Of a stretch of 46,234 nucleotides of DNA, positions 26,737-36,057 are shown piece after piece. The stretch comes from BTRG01 sp036986275. GTDB lineage: Bacteria > Pseudomonadota > Gammaproteobacteria > Acidiferrobacterales > SZUA-150. The translations under genes and the position numbers were made by a program. The notes below the pieces were generated by a model. It searched no databases. It was given only the letters and a program-made list of their open reading frames with translations, and was not told the origin of the DNA. Every line of letters begins with the position of its first letter. The stretch's first letter is position 1. The stretch is from positions 1-46,234 of the forward strand of contig BTRG01000011.1 of the NCBI GenBank assembly GCA_036986275.1, given 5' to 3'.

Positions 26737-27570
26737 ATGAATACATTAGACTCTATCGTTGACCGCTATGCTGTTATGGGTCACCCCATCCAGCACAGCA
26801 AGTCACCCCGTATACACAATGCCTTTGCACAGCAGTTTGGTTTGCGTATTGAATATACGGCCCTGGATGTGACGCCTGAAAGCTTTGCCTCCGAAGTGGA
26901 GCGTTTCAATATGTCAGGCGGCAAGGGTTTGAATATCACTGTTCCCCTGAAAGAGCTGGCCTGGGGCCTGGTGCAGACGAGGAGTCCGCAGGCAGAGCTG
27001 GCGGGCGCGGTGAACACCTTGAAATTTAATGGCGACAGCATTGCCGGTTTCAACACCGATGGCATAGGTCTGATACGAGACATCACTGTCAACAAGAAAA
27101 CCGTATTGACGGAAAAAGATATATTGCTGTTAGGGGCCGGTGGCGCGGTAAGGGGCGTGTTATTGCCTCTGCTGGAACAAGCACCAACCCGGGTGGTGAT
27201 AGCAAATCGTACGTTTGCACGGGCACGGGAACTGGTTGACCGGTTTCATGGTTATGGCAATATCAGTGCCAGTGGGTTTGAAGGGATAAAAGACCAACAC
27301 TTTGATGTGGTCATTAACGGCACCGCCGCCAGCCTGCAGGGTGAAGTGCCACCCCTGCCTGAAGCGTTATTTAACCCTGACGCGCTGGCCTATGATATGA
27401 TGTATAGTGACCAGGATACGGCATTTATGGCCTGGGCCAGTGTGCACGGGGCCATACATGTCAGCGATGGTCTGGGTATGTTGGTCGAGCAGGCGGCGGA
27501 ATCATTTTCACTCTGGCGTGGCGTACAACCGAACACCGCGCCGGTAATGAAGATGTTGAGGGCTGCCTAG
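26737..27570 (+). CDS. aroE: Shikimate dehydrogenase (NADP+)
   Basis: Reduces 3-dehydroshikimate to shikimate with NADPH in the chorismate pathway. The 277-residue product has the substrate domain with GHPIQHSKSPRIHNAFA, catalytic Lys72 in NITVPLKE and Asp108 in GFNTDGIG, and the nucleotide-binding domain with LLGAGGAVRGV and the NRTFARAREL segment that favours NADP. The C-terminus GMLVEQAAESFSLWRG is typical. It converges with the gene at 27581, only 10 bases away. Confidence 0.95.
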   Translation: MNTLDSIVDRYAVMGHPIQHSKSPRIHNAFAQQFGLRIEYTALDVTPESFASEVERFNMSGGKGLNITVPLKELAWGLVQTRSPQAELAGAVNTLKFNGDSIAGFNTDGIGLIRDITVNKKTVLTEKDILLLGAGGAVRGVLLPLLEQAPTRVVIANRTFARARELVDRFHGYGNISASGFEGIKDQHFDVVINGTAASLQGEVPPLPEALFNPDALAYDMMYSDQDTAFMAWASVHGAIHVSDGLGMLVEQAAESFSLWRGVQPNTAPVMKMLRAA

Positions 27571-27580
27571 TCTTGGGTTA

Positions 27581-28102
27581 TCAGTAGTTATTCTTCAATT
27601 GCACATAATGTGAGGATGAATATTTAAACCACTTTATTTCTTCTTCACTTAATTCGCGCACCTTCTTGGCCGGGCGCCCCATGTACAAATAACTACTCAT
27701 CAGTTCCTTGCCTTCAGTGACAAGGCTGCCGGCTCCCAGTAATACACGCTCGTGTATGATAGCGCCGTCTAGTATGGTGGAGCCTATGCCGATAAGGCAT
27801 TCATTACCTATTGTGCAACCGTGGACGGTGACGTTGTGGCCTATGGTGACATCATCGCCTATAGATACCGTAAAACCCTGTGGCTGATCGTTATAGGGAT
27901 GTGTGACATGCACCACCGTGCCGTCCTGTATATTGCTGCGTGCACCGATACGGATGTAATGAACATCACCTCGTATTACCGCCATGGGCCATACACTGCT
28001 GTCCTCACCCAGCACAACATCTCCGATAACGCAGGCCTGCTCATCGACATAGGCCGACTCGGCAATATCGGGAAACATATCTTTATAGGAGCGTATTGTC
28101 AT
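27581..28102 (-). CDS. Gamma carbonic anhydrase family protein, YrdA-like
   Basis: A 173-residue left-handed beta-helix protein of the gamma-carbonic-anhydrase/YrdA group. The hexapeptide repeats are seen from about residue 20 to 145 (ACVIGDVVLGEDSSVWPMAV, IGDDVTIGHNVTVHG, IGIGSTILDGAII). Candidate zinc-binding His lie in GTVVHVTH and GHNVTVHG. Many YrdA-like proteins bind zinc but have no proven anhydrase activity. ATG 28102 is chosen because GGAGG lies nine bases before it; the longer frame to 28147 has no ribosome site. In many gammaproteobacteria this gene is next to aroE, as here. It follows gor by 19 bases. Confidence 0.88.
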   Translation of the reverse strand: MTIRSYKDMFPDIAESAYVDEQACVIGDVVLGEDSSVWPMAVIRGDVHYIRIGARSNIQDGTVVHVTHPYNDQPQGFTVSIGDDVTIGHNVTVHGCTIGNECLIGIGSTILDGAIIHERVLLGAGSLVTEGKELMSSYLYMGRPAKKVRELSEEEIKWFKYSSSHYVQLKNNY

Positions 28103-28121
28103 GGCGAAAGAGCCTCCCTGT

Positions 28122-29474
28122 TTATCGCATGGTGACCAGTTCTTCACCGGCAGTGGGATGTATCGCTACGGTGCTGTCAAAGTCACGCTTAAGTGCCCCC
28201 ATTTTTACCGGTACCGCAAAGCCCTGTATCATTTCATCGGCCTGGCTGCCTATGATGTGGCAACCGACGATCTTCTCATCATCTCCTACAGTTACCAGTT
28301 TCATCAGCGTCGGGGATTTTCGTTGTGTGACGGCATGATACATATTGATAAAGCGTGATTGATAGGTCTTTACCATGCTTTCGCCATAGGCATCGCGCGC
28401 CTGCTCTTCCGTCATGCCCACGGTACCGATAGGCGGGTGACTGAAGACTACGCTGGCTATGTTGTCATAGTCCAGCCTGGCATCGCTTTGTTTGTCAAAG
28501 AGCCTGTCCGCCAGGCGCCTGCCGGCAGCGATGGCCACAGGCGTTAGGGCCACGCGGCCGGTGACATCGCCGACGGCATAAATGTTGTTAATATTGGTGT
28601 TCTGAAATTCATCAGTGATGATAAAGCCGCGCGCGTCGGTGTTGATACCGGCCTTATCCAGGCCCAGGCCATCTGTATTGGGCCTGCGTCCCGTGGCCCA
28701 TATCAAGGTATCAAAGCTGCCATGGGAATCCCCGGTGGCAGTATGCAGAGTGAGGCCACCTTTCCCGTCTTGCACGATCTTGTCCATGTGTATGCAGGTC
28801 AATATATTCACCCCGGCCTTTTGCATTTCCTCCATCAGGGTCTCGCGCAGGCTGGCGTCAAAATTCTTCAGAAAGGTTTCGCCGCGTAACAATATGGTGA
28901 CTTCAGAGCCCAGCGCATTTAGCAGGCCGGCAAATTCAACGGCGATATAACCGCCCCCGATCACAAGCGCACGATCGGGACGCCTCTCCAGTTCAAAGAA
29001 GCCGTTACTGGTAATACCCAGCTCGGCTCCGGGAAGGCTCGGTATAACCGGTGTGCCGCCTACGGCGATCATGATGTGGTCGGCCATATACTCCTGATCG
29101 CCAACAACTACGGTTGTGGCATCTTTGCATTGTGCGAAGCCATGAATCTCATCAACGCCCGCTGTCTCCAGGCCTTTGTGGTAGATACTATTAAGGCGTT
29201 TGATGTAGGCATCACGAGCAGATTTGATGTGTTGCCAACGAAATCCTTTGATATCAATATCAAAACCATAATCCGCGGCGTCATGCAGAGTTTCCGCTAC
29301 ACCGGCGGCATTCCACATAACTTTTTTAGGTACGCAGCCGACATTGACGCAGGTGCCGCCTATGGCCCCGGCCTCGATCAGTCCGACGCGGGCCCCGTAT
29401 GACGCAGCGCGCTTTGCCGAGGCGATACCACCACTACCGCCACCTATTACCAGATAATCGTAATGAGTTGCCAT
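28122..29474 (-). CDS. gor: Glutathione-disulfide reductase
   Basis: Reduces GSSG to GSH with NADPH and FAD. The 450-residue product has the FAD motif YLVIGGGSGGIASAKRA, the redox disulfide Cys42/Cys47 in GGTCVNVGCVPKK, the NADPH fold GGGYIAVEFAGLL with Arg and Lys in the LLRGETFLKNFD segment, the second FAD motif NIYAVGDVTG, and the C-terminal HPTAGEELVTMR with the catalytic His439 and Glu444. The match to E. coli Gor over the first 60 residues is close. Its expression with the YrdA-like gene downstream is likely. Confidence 0.95.
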   Translation of the reverse strand: MATHYDYLVIGGGSGGIASAKRAASYGARVGLIEAGAIGGTCVNVGCVPKKVMWNAAGVAETLHDAADYGFDIDIKGFRWQHIKSARDAYIKRLNSIYHKGLETAGVDEIHGFAQCKDATTVVVGDQEYMADHIMIAVGGTPVIPSLPGAELGITSNGFFELERRPDRALVIGGGYIAVEFAGLLNALGSEVTILLRGETFLKNFDASLRETLMEEMQKAGVNILTCIHMDKIVQDGKGGLTLHTATGDSHGSFDTLIWATGRRPNTDGLGLDKAGINTDARGFIITDEFQNTNINNIYAVGDVTGRVALTPVAIAAGRRLADRLFDKQSDARLDYDNIASVVFSHPPIGTVGMTEEQARDAYGESMVKTYQSRFINMYHAVTQRKSPTLMKLVTVGDDEKIVGCHIIGSQADEMIQGFAVPVKMGALKRDFDSTVAIHPTAGEELVTMR

Positions 29475-29534
29475 GAGACATCCATTTATTATAAAAAGCC
29501 ATGAAGTGTAGCATGGGCATGGATAACCGTTATA

Positions 29535-30524
29535 TCACGGTTGCCACAGCAGCGGCGGTTCCTCCAGCGCGGCCTGTTGTTCACGCAGTGCCAGGACCTG
29601 TTCCTCCCAATACTTGATCGTATTAAACCATGGAAAGTTCCGAGGGAATGCCGGGTCTTGCCAGCGTCGCGCTAGCCAGGCACTGTAATTCAGCATGCGC
29701 AAGGTACGCAGCGATTCTATGAGTTGTAGCTCTCGAGGATCAAAATCCCTGAACTGCGTGTAGCCTTGCAGCAGATCGGCAAGTTGCCGCTGCTGGTCAT
29801 CACGGCTGCCCGACAGCAGCATCCATATATCCTGTATCGCGGGTCCGGTCAGGCAATCATCAAGATCGACAAAGTGGGGTCCGGTTTCGGTCCAGAGGAT
29901 ATTGCTTAAATGGCAATCACCGTGAAGTCGAAACCGTTGGCTGTTTTGCAGCGGTAGCAGAGTCTCGTTCAGTCGCGCCAACAGTAGTTCGGCCAGACTG
30001 CGGTAAGCGGTTTCCAGGTAATCGGGGATTATGTTCTGGCTTAAGAGGTATTTCACGGATTGCTTGCCAAAACCCTCAAGCGTCAGGCTTATCCTGTGGG
30101 TAAAAGAACCGCTGGCACCCACTGTATGCAGTCGGCCAAGATAACGACCCAGCAATTTTCTGTCTTCACTGTGGTTGAGCTCGGGCGCACGTCCGGGTTG
30201 CCAGGGAAACAATGCCAGGCGAAAGCCTTCGTGAATGTGTATGGTTCGATCCTTGGCAAACACCATGGGTGCTACGATGGGAATCTCATGCTCTGACAGT
30301 TCCAGTGCAAACTGGTGTTCTTCCGTTATGGTGTCATCTCCCCAGCGATCGGGACGATAAAACTTCGCGGCAACATAACCGCCGTCCTCTTTTTCGATGC
30401 GATACACCCGGTTTTCGTAGCTGTTGAGGGCCAGCAAGCTGCCGCTGCAAGGGATGCCGCAGGCCTCAACGGCATCCAAAATGGTGTCGGGCGTTAACTT
30501 GTCATAGGGATGACTGCTGGGCAT
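29535..30524 (-). CDS. srkA: Stress response kinase A (SrkA/YihE)
   Basis: A 329-residue protein with the APH/choline-kinase-like fold of SrkA (YihE, RdoA), a Ser/Thr kinase that protects cells against stress-induced death. Motifs: LNSYENRVYRI, YVAAKFYRP with the ATP-anchoring Lys, RLHGDCHLSNILW with the catalytic Asp, and HFVDLDDCLTGPAIQD for metal binding. Length equals the family. It is divergent from the SH3-domain gene at 30676; the 151-base gap should carry both promoters. Confidence 0.93.
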   Translation of the reverse strand: MPSSHPYDKLTPDTILDAVEACGIPCSGSLLALNSYENRVYRIEKEDGGYVAAKFYRPDRWGDDTITEEHQFALELSEHEIPIVAPMVFAKDRTIHIHEGFRLALFPWQPGRAPELNHSEDRKLLGRYLGRLHTVGASGSFTHRISLTLEGFGKQSVKYLLSQNIIPDYLETAYRSLAELLLARLNETLLPLQNSQRFRLHGDCHLSNILWTETGPHFVDLDDCLTGPAIQDIWMLLSGSRDDQQRQLADLLQGYTQFRDFDPRELQLIESLRTLRMLNYSAWLARRWQDPAFPRNFPWFNTIKYWEEQVLALREQQAALEEPPLLWQP

Positions 30525-30675
30525 GGCTTGTCTCGGCGAGATGGTGTTAGATTAACACTTATATCCTACTGCTGTTTGGTTGTTTTATGTTTGCAACCGA
30601 TGAGAATCCAAAGTGGATGCGCTAATGCGATACTCGGGATTGATGAGTCAGTAATTGAGGAAAGAGGGGAAGGGA

Positions 30676-31272
30676 ATGAAGCGTGCTGTAATGACTGCCA
30701 TGTTACTGTTTCCGTCATGGGTTTTTGCCGAATCTATCTATGTTAACGATCAAGTATCCGTGGGTATCTATCAGGGCATTGCCAATCAGGAGCCGTTACT
30801 CAAGCGTGTGACTACCGGGATTGTGCTGCAGGTGTTGGAGCGCAGGGATGATTTTATCAGGGTGCGTGAACCGGGAGGTGTGGAAGGCTGGGTGGAGGCT
30901 GAATTTATGACCCTGAGTGTACCGGCTGTTTTGCAATTGAAAGCGGCCAGGGCAGATCTTGAAAAGGCGCGGGCGGAATTGGCCAGGTTAAAGCCGGCGC
31001 TGATTGAGGCGCAGGCTTTAGCCAAGGAATCAGATACCGCCCTGGCCAGGGAGAAATCCCTGACTCAGGATCTTGCCGGGCGGTTGGAGCAACGTATGAC
31101 ACCTGACACCATGGCGGGGCCAGAACCTGAAAGATCAGATTCCAGTGATGGGTCGAATCTGCTATGGATAGTCATTTCTTTTGCTATGCTAGGAATAGGG
31201 TTTATGTCGGGTGTGATCTGGTTACGAGAAAATAATCGCCGCAAGCTGGGTGGACGCTACCTGAAGATATAA
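30676..31272 (+). CDS. SH3-domain membrane protein, YgiM-like
   Basis: A 198-residue envelope protein with a signal peptide (1-18, ending VFA), a bacterial SH3-like domain (about 20-85; YVNDQVSVGIYQG, VLERRDDFIRVREPGGVEGW), a coiled coil (about 88-140, heptads of Leu and Ala in LKAARADLEKARAELARLK), and a C-terminal membrane helix (LLWIVISFAMLGIGFMSGVIWL) with a basic cytoplasmic end. This is the YgiM/TIGR04211 layout. ATG 30676 has a strong GGGAAGGG site; an ATG at 30655 is in frame but lacks one. Probable role in envelope or peptidoglycan contact; function not established. Confidence 0.88.
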   Translation: MKRAVMTAMLLFPSWVFAESIYVNDQVSVGIYQGIANQEPLLKRVTTGIVLQVLERRDDFIRVREPGGVEGWVEAEFMTLSVPAVLQLKAARADLEKARAELARLKPALIEAQALAKESDTALAREKSLTQDLAGRLEQRMTPDTMAGPEPERSDSSDGSNLLWIVISFAMLGIGFMSGVIWLRENNRRKLGGRYLKI

Positions 31273-31288
31273 CCATCGAATCTATGCT

Positions 31289-31795
31289 ATGGATAATGCA
31301 ATGAGACACATAAAGATATTATTACTCCTCACGGGCCTGCTTATGGTACTTAACCCGGCCCAGGGCGCACGACTCTACAAGTGGGTGGATGAAGACGGTG
31401 CGGTGTCATATCACGACAGACCTCCACCAGACGACACCAGATATCATGTCGAGGAAAAAAATTTCCAGTCCAGTGGTGGCCAGAATATCTCTGCCGAAGC
31501 CAGAAAAATCGCCGCTAAGTACCCCGTTATTCTGTATACAGTACCCAGGTGCGCGTCTTGCGATCTTGCACGGGCTCACCTTGAGAAACGCAAGGTTCCT
31601 TTTACCGAGAAGGATGTGGGTGGTAATCGTGAATTGACTGTCGAGCTTAAGGCGCTTAGTGGTTCCGTCAGTGTGCCGACCATCACCGTGGGCGAGAAAG
31701 TGATTACCGGTTTTACAAAAACCTGGCTGGATAGTGAGCTGAATCAGGCGGGATATAAAGACCCCGGGGCCGAAAAAGAAGAGGCCGAACAATAG
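31289..31795 (+). CDS. DUF4124-glutaredoxin fusion protein, exported
   Basis: A 168-residue product with a signal peptide (about 1-27, ending AQGA), a DUF4124 segment (RLYKWVDEDGAVSYHDRPPP, residues 28-47) and a glutaredoxin-like fold from about 75 to 150 with CASC in YTVPRCASCDLARAHLEKR and the substrate loop VPTITVGEKVITGF. The C-terminus is Glu-rich. A dithiol site in the periplasm suggests a disulfide exchange role, but the partner is unknown. The start may be ATG 31289 or ATG 31301. It follows the YgiM-like gene by 16 bases. Confidence 0.88.
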   Translation: MDNAMRHIKILLLLTGLLMVLNPAQGARLYKWVDEDGAVSYHDRPPPDDTRYHVEEKNFQSSGGQNISAEARKIAAKYPVILYTVPRCASCDLARAHLEKRKVPFTEKDVGGNRELTVELKALSGSVSVPTITVGEKVITGFTKTWLDSELNQAGYKDPGAEKEEAEQ

Positions 31796-31863
31796 ACCGC
31801 CGGCCCACCGACCCGATATACGCGTGGTATATCAATTTATAAGCACCACGGTTCTGTTTTGAT

Positions 31864-32628
31864 ATGAAGTTGGCCACCTGGAATGTCAATTCTATCAGGG
31901 TGCGGTTGCCCCATGTCCTGGATTGGTTGCAGGCCAGGCGGCCTGATGTGCTGTGCCTGCAGGAGACCAAAGTAGAGGATCATGCCTTCCCCGTAAATGC
32001 CCTGCGCGAAATGGGTTATAGCGTGTGTAGTAATGGTCAAAAAACCTATAACGGTGTTGCAACCTTAAGCCTGAAGCCCGTCAGGCATGTGCTGACAACT
32101 TTACCTGGCAGCGGGGATGAGCAGAAGCGATTTCTCGCCGTTGATATTGGCAAAACGCATATTGTAAATGTCTACGTGCCTAATGGCGCCGAGGTGGGAT
32201 CTGAAAAGTTTCGCTACAAGCTGTCATGGTTGCGACGGTTAACGAAATATTTGGCAGAAGCCATGACCCGCTATAACCGGGTGATAGTCATGGGCGATTA
32301 CAATATCGCGCCGGCGGATGAGGATGTGTACAACCCCAAAGGATGGGAAGGATCTGTACTGGTTAGCCCGCGGGAACGCAAGGCCTTCCAGGGGTTGATT
32401 GATTTGGGTCTGATAGACATTTTCAGGGAATTTGAGCAGCCGGATGCCAGTTACAGTTGGTGGGATTATCGTCGCGCGGCCTTTGCCCGCAATTGGGGTT
32501 TGCGTATAGACCACATCCTGTGTTCAGCCGCCCTGGCGAGACAGTGCACTAGCAGTGATATCGATACTGCTCCACGAGGGTGGGAACGTCCTTCGGATCA
32601 TGCACCTGTGATTGCCGAGTTCAAATAA
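31864..32628 (+). CDS. xthA: Exodeoxyribonuclease III
   Basis: The major AP endonuclease and 3' repair exonuclease of base excision repair. The 254-residue product begins MKLATWNVNSIRVRLPHVLD. Metal and catalytic motifs are LQETKVED, VIVMGDYNIAPADEDVYNP, the Trp-rich YSWWDYR, LRIDHILCS, and the final SDHAPV with the catalytic His. Length and motifs are complete. It ends at the hairpin at 32630. Confidence 0.95.
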   Translation: MKLATWNVNSIRVRLPHVLDWLQARRPDVLCLQETKVEDHAFPVNALREMGYSVCSNGQKTYNGVATLSLKPVRHVLTTLPGSGDEQKRFLAVDIGKTHIVNVYVPNGAEVGSEKFRYKLSWLRRLTKYLAEAMTRYNRVIVMGDYNIAPADEDVYNPKGWEGSVLVSPRERKAFQGLIDLGLIDIFREFEQPDASYSWWDYRRAAFARNWGLRIDHILCSAALARQCTSSDIDTAPRGWERPSDHAPVIAEFK

Positions 32629-32629
32629 A

Positions 32630-32658
32630 ATCCTCCAGCACCTCAGGTGCTGGAGGAT
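32630..32658. terminator. Strong palindromic terminator between xthA and a convergent gene
   Basis: A perfect 14-base inverted repeat (ATCCTCCAGCACCT at 32630-32643 and AGGTGCTGGAGGAT at 32645-32658) around a single C; in RNA the innermost bases would form the loop. On the minus strand it is followed by TTTTATTTG, giving a good terminator for the PhnD-like gene. On the plus strand the tail is weak. Confidence 0.85.
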
Positions 32659-32682
32659 CTATTGTGGTGTAGCTGTGTGGAT

Positions 32683-33528
32683 TTAGTTGGCCTGGGCCAG
32701 ATCAAAACCCCAGATGTCCTTCAACAACTGCGCGTGTGCGAGATATTCTTCGCGACCGGCTCGCTCCAGGGGTTTGCCCTTCTTATTGAAGCGCTTGTTG
32801 AAGGCCTGCATCTTGTCCTTGGCTTCGTCAGACAGCAAGGCCTTAACAATCTTTACCTTCTCACTGACAGAAATACGGGGGCCGGCGGAAAAGGCCTGGT
32901 TGGCAATGCCCTTGCTGTGGAACAATTCTTTTAGCTGATTATCATTTTTCTTTTGCAGTCTGTAGAACATCTTGTCTCGCATTACCGCGGCGATACAGTG
33001 TCCTGAGATCACAGATTGATAGGCATCCGGAAAGCTCTTCGACTCCACCACCAGTGGCTGACGGGCGGGATTATTAAAGATGCTGTAAGTTGTCAGGGTG
33101 GCCAGATTGGGTGGCGCCAAACCACAGACGGTGCGGCCACGGAGTTGAGTCACATGGGCTACACGTTGCTCATCTTTTTTAACGACGATGCTGAAGGCAA
33201 GTTTGCCCGGCAGTTTCACCAGCGGTTCGTGTTGTGTCTTGGCCATGCGCCAGGAAACAAAATGTGGACCATCGAAGACAATATCGTAAACACCGGCCTG
33301 CATCTCGGCCTGATAGGTAAGCCAGTTGCCTGGGTGCTTATAGGAAACTTTATTACCAAGCACCTTGGTTAGATAGTCGGCTATCGGTTTATAGACCTTT
33401 GTTTCCTCAGCAACCGGTCCCCTGGGTGGCGCCGAGAAGATATATTCACCGCCTGCATACAAGGACGTGCTGGCTGAAAATGCCGCCAGAAGCCAGGCAG
33501 CCCAGACTACTTTCAGAGTATTCTTCAT
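32683..33528 (-). CDS. PhnD-type ABC transporter substrate-binding protein (orphan)
   Basis: A 281-residue periplasmic binding protein of the PhnD/phosphate-phosphite-phosphonate class. Signal peptide about 1-24 (STSLYA). Mature part: YIFSAPPRGPVAEETKVYKP, YDIVFDGPHFVSWRM, and SYQSVISG-type motifs typical of the two-lobe fold. ATG 33528 with a GGAGG site is preferred over the longer frame to 33561. No permease or ATPase of the phn type lies nearby, so the ligand (phosphonate, phosphite, an iron-related anion or other) is open. It is divergent from the porin gene and may share a Fur-type operator. Confidence 0.82.
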   Translation of the reverse strand: MKNTLKVVWAAWLLAAFSASTSLYAGGEYIFSAPPRGPVAEETKVYKPIADYLTKVLGNKVSYKHPGNWLTYQAEMQAGVYDIVFDGPHFVSWRMAKTQHEPLVKLPGKLAFSIVVKKDEQRVAHVTQLRGRTVCGLAPPNLATLTTYSIFNNPARQPLVVESKSFPDAYQSVISGHCIAAVMRDKMFYRLQKKNDNQLKELFHSKGIANQAFSAGPRISVSEKVKIVKALLSDEAKDKMQAFNKRFNKKGKPLERAGREEYLAHAQLLKDIWGFDLAQAN

Positions 33529-33717
33529 AGTAATCCTCCATCTTATGCCCTGTTGGGGCACGTTGATTGGAGCAGTTTTATTGCGTTAGGCATCCTGCTC
33601 TGGTAATTGACGTAATAAATAACAGGGTTATTCCAATTATTTATAATAAAAACCAGTTAATCCTGATTGTTGCAATTAGTTAGCTTGCAGCCGGCATGTT
33701 CTCAAGGTTAATGCTAA

Positions 33718-33732
33718 TGAGAATTATTTGTA
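33718..33732. promoter_or_regulatory. Possible Fur box in the PhnD-like/porin divergent gap
   Basis: TGAGAATTATTTGTA matches the 7-1-7 Fur core (TGATAAT-N-ATTATCA) at 10 of 14 fixed positions, in the 314-base AT-rich divergent region before the iron transporter genes. The match is moderate and the background is AT-rich. The iron-type genes downstream make it plausible. Nothing else was recognised in this gap. Confidence 0.35.
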
Positions 33733-33842
33733 TTAAGTAATAAAATATGGATAATTACTCTCCTGCTGCCATGGGCAGGTTTTGGTTTTTGTGCCGCAGA
33801 TTCCAGAAGAACAATTAATTATCAATGGTTTGAGATTTTATT

Positions 33843-35006
33843 ATGAAGAGTATCTATATCAGGGCTGCCATGTTGACGGGTCTTTCAGTCTTGTTGAGCG
33901 GGCCAGTAATGGCCGGTATTACCGTTTTTAAAGACGGCGAGTCCTATGTAAAGGTCGGTGGCCGCATACAGATTCAGTACCATCGCCAGGACCCGGATAC
34001 GGGTTCTGCCGGGGACAAGGTGACGGACGAGGTCTTTTTCCGCCGTTTCAGGCCATATATCGAAGGCAGCAAGCACAAGGACTGGAAGGGTAAATTGCAG
34101 TGGGACATGGGCAAGAGCAAACTGGCGGTGAAAGACGCCTACATTCAGTACACGGGCCTGCCCGGGCATGTGCTGACGATCGGGAATGCCGGGTTCCCAT
34201 TTTCACGTGAATATATGACGTCCTCCAAAAAGAGTCAGCTTGTGGAACGCAGTTTTGTGGGCGACCATAATTACGGTACGCCGAACAAGAATCTCGGTGT
34301 TCAGATAAAAGGCCGGGTGCTGGGCAAGCGCCTGTTCTATGCTGCCGGCCTTGCCAGCGCATCCATTGATCCCGACCAGAGCAAGTTGGATTTTGATACA
34401 CCGGTAAACAAAAAAAGTGATTTTAATGAGGGCTGGATGGTCGGCGGCCACGTCGAGTTTCATCCCATGGGTACGGTAAAATTCCAGCAGGGTGATTTCT
34501 CGCATGCACCCCGTTTTATGGTAGGAGTCGGTGTCTATAGCTGGTCGAATGACGATGATAACAACACTCAAACCGATGCCATTACCGGTTTGGATAAGGG
34601 TAACAACAAGCCCGATGTCGATCTGGCAATAGGCACTGAACTCAGCGCCGGTTTTCGCGGCTGGGGCGCCTCGGCAGATGTGCAGTACAATCGTTTCACC
34701 GCGGAATTGGTGGACGGCGCCTACACCGGGGGCATGTATGAGAACGGCGAGGCCCGTTTCTCAAACCTTGCTGTCGAGGGAGGTTATATGATCATGCCGC
34801 GTGTGCTGGAAATTGTGGCAGGCGTACAGGCCCAGGATGCCGATGCCTACAACGAGGTCTGGACACGCAATTCCTTAGGCATGAATTATTTTTTTTACAA
34901 ACATGATATCAAGATTCAATCCGCTTATCGTAAGGGTCGTAACCTAGATGGTGTGAAAAATAAAAACAAGGACGAGCTCTTTGTATAATTTCAGTATGTG
35001 TTTTAA
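33843..35006 (+). CDS. OprP/OprO-type porin with an internal stop near the C-terminus
   Basis: An outer-membrane porin of the phosphate-selective porin O/P type. Signal peptide 1-24 (ending VMAG). The mature N-terminus, YVKVGGRIQIQYHRQD, and many alternating strands (YIQYTGLPGHVLTIGNAGFP, FRGWGASADVQYNRF) fit. The frame reads ELFV then TAA at 34986. Directly after it, in the same frame, are the codons FQYVF and a second TAA (35004-35006). Porins of this type end in an aromatic signature with a final Phe that the BAM complex recognises, so the stop at 34986 probably replaced a sense codon (for example CAA, Gln). If real, the product (381 residues) lacks the last six residues. The next ribosome site starts right after 35006, which agrees with the longer gene end. 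Confidence 0.8.
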
Positions 35007-35019
35007 AGAAGGTGTTGAG

Positions 35020-36030
35020 ATGAAAGCATTTTATAAAATAGTATCAATAGGCCTGTCGTCGTTATCTATAGTTTGGGCACAGCCCGTTCTGTCGGCCGAT
35101 AGCCTGGTAGTGTACTCGGCGCGCAACGAACAATTGATCAAACCTTTGTTTGATGCCTACACAAAAGAGACCGGTACCAATATTCGTTTTATCACCGATA
35201 AGGCCGCACCATTGCTGGCGCGTCTCAAGGCGGAGGGTAAGCGTTCCCCAGCCGATATCCTGATAACCGTGGATGCCGGCAATCTCTGGAAGGCCGCGAA
35301 GGATGGTGTGTTGTCCACGGTATCCTCACAAACGTTAAACCGGAATATTCCACCCAGTTTGCGTGACCCGGGGAATCAGTGGTTCGGTTTTTCGGTGCGT
35401 GCGCGTACCGTGGTGTACAACAGCAACACCGTAAAACCGGCCATGCTGAGTACGTATGAGGATTTGGCCGAAAAGAAGTGGAAGGGCAAGCTTTGTCTGC
35501 GTACATCCAAGAAGGTCTACAATCAATCATTGGTGGCCATGATGATGGCCCAACTGGGTGAGGCCAAAACCGAAAAAATTGTAAAGGGCTGGGTGAATAA
35601 TCTGGCCACCAGGGTCTTCTCGAATGATACCGCGGTCATGAAAGCGATTGCCGCGGGACAGTGTGATGTCGGCATCGTCAACACTTATTACTATGGGCGT
35701 CTGATGAAGAAACAGCCCGATCTGCCGCTGGCGTTATTCTGGCCGAATCAAAAAGACAGGGGCGTGCATGTCAATGTGTCGGGTGCGGGTATGACCCGCT
35801 ATTCCAGGCACCGTGAGGCGGCCAGGTACTTTCTTGAGTGGATGTCCTCAGAGTCAGCACAGCGGTTACTGGCCGATGGCGCCATGGAATACCCTGCAAA
35901 CAAACACATCAGGCCGAATAAAGTCGTGGCGTCCTGGGGGAGTTTTAAGCAAGACACAATCAATGTTAGTACGGCGGGCGCCTTACAGCGGAAGGCGGTT
36001 ATGCTGATGGACAGGGCGGGTTACAAATAG
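35020..36030 (+). CDS. Ferric iron ABC transporter substrate-binding protein (FbpA/FutA-like)
   Basis: A 336-residue periplasmic protein with a signal peptide (about 1-26). It matches the class of Fe3+-binding proteins with tyrosine ligands: LVVYSARNEQLIKPLFDAYT at the start, ITDKAAPLLARLKAEG, and a Tyr cluster VNTYYYGRL near residue 225. Late motifs include HREAARYFLEWMSSESAQ. It binds free ferric ion and hands it to the permease encoded 27 bases downstream. ATG 35020 with an AGAAGG site is chosen; a frame open from 34981 begins inside the porin end. The probable Fur box lies upstream of the porin. Confidence 0.9.
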   Translation: MKAFYKIVSIGLSSLSIVWAQPVLSADSLVVYSARNEQLIKPLFDAYTKETGTNIRFITDKAAPLLARLKAEGKRSPADILITVDAGNLWKAAKDGVLSTVSSQTLNRNIPPSLRDPGNQWFGFSVRARTVVYNSNTVKPAMLSTYEDLAEKKWKGKLCLRTSKKVYNQSLVAMMMAQLGEAKTEKIVKGWVNNLATRVFSNDTAVMKAIAAGQCDVGIVNTYYYGRLMKKQPDLPLALFWPNQKDRGVHVNVSGAGMTRYSRHREAARYFLEWMSSESAQRLLADGAMEYPANKHIRPNKVVASWGSFKQDTINVSTAGALQRKAVMLMDRAGYK

Positions 36031-36057
36031 CCTGGCGTTTCCAGTAACAACTGTATT

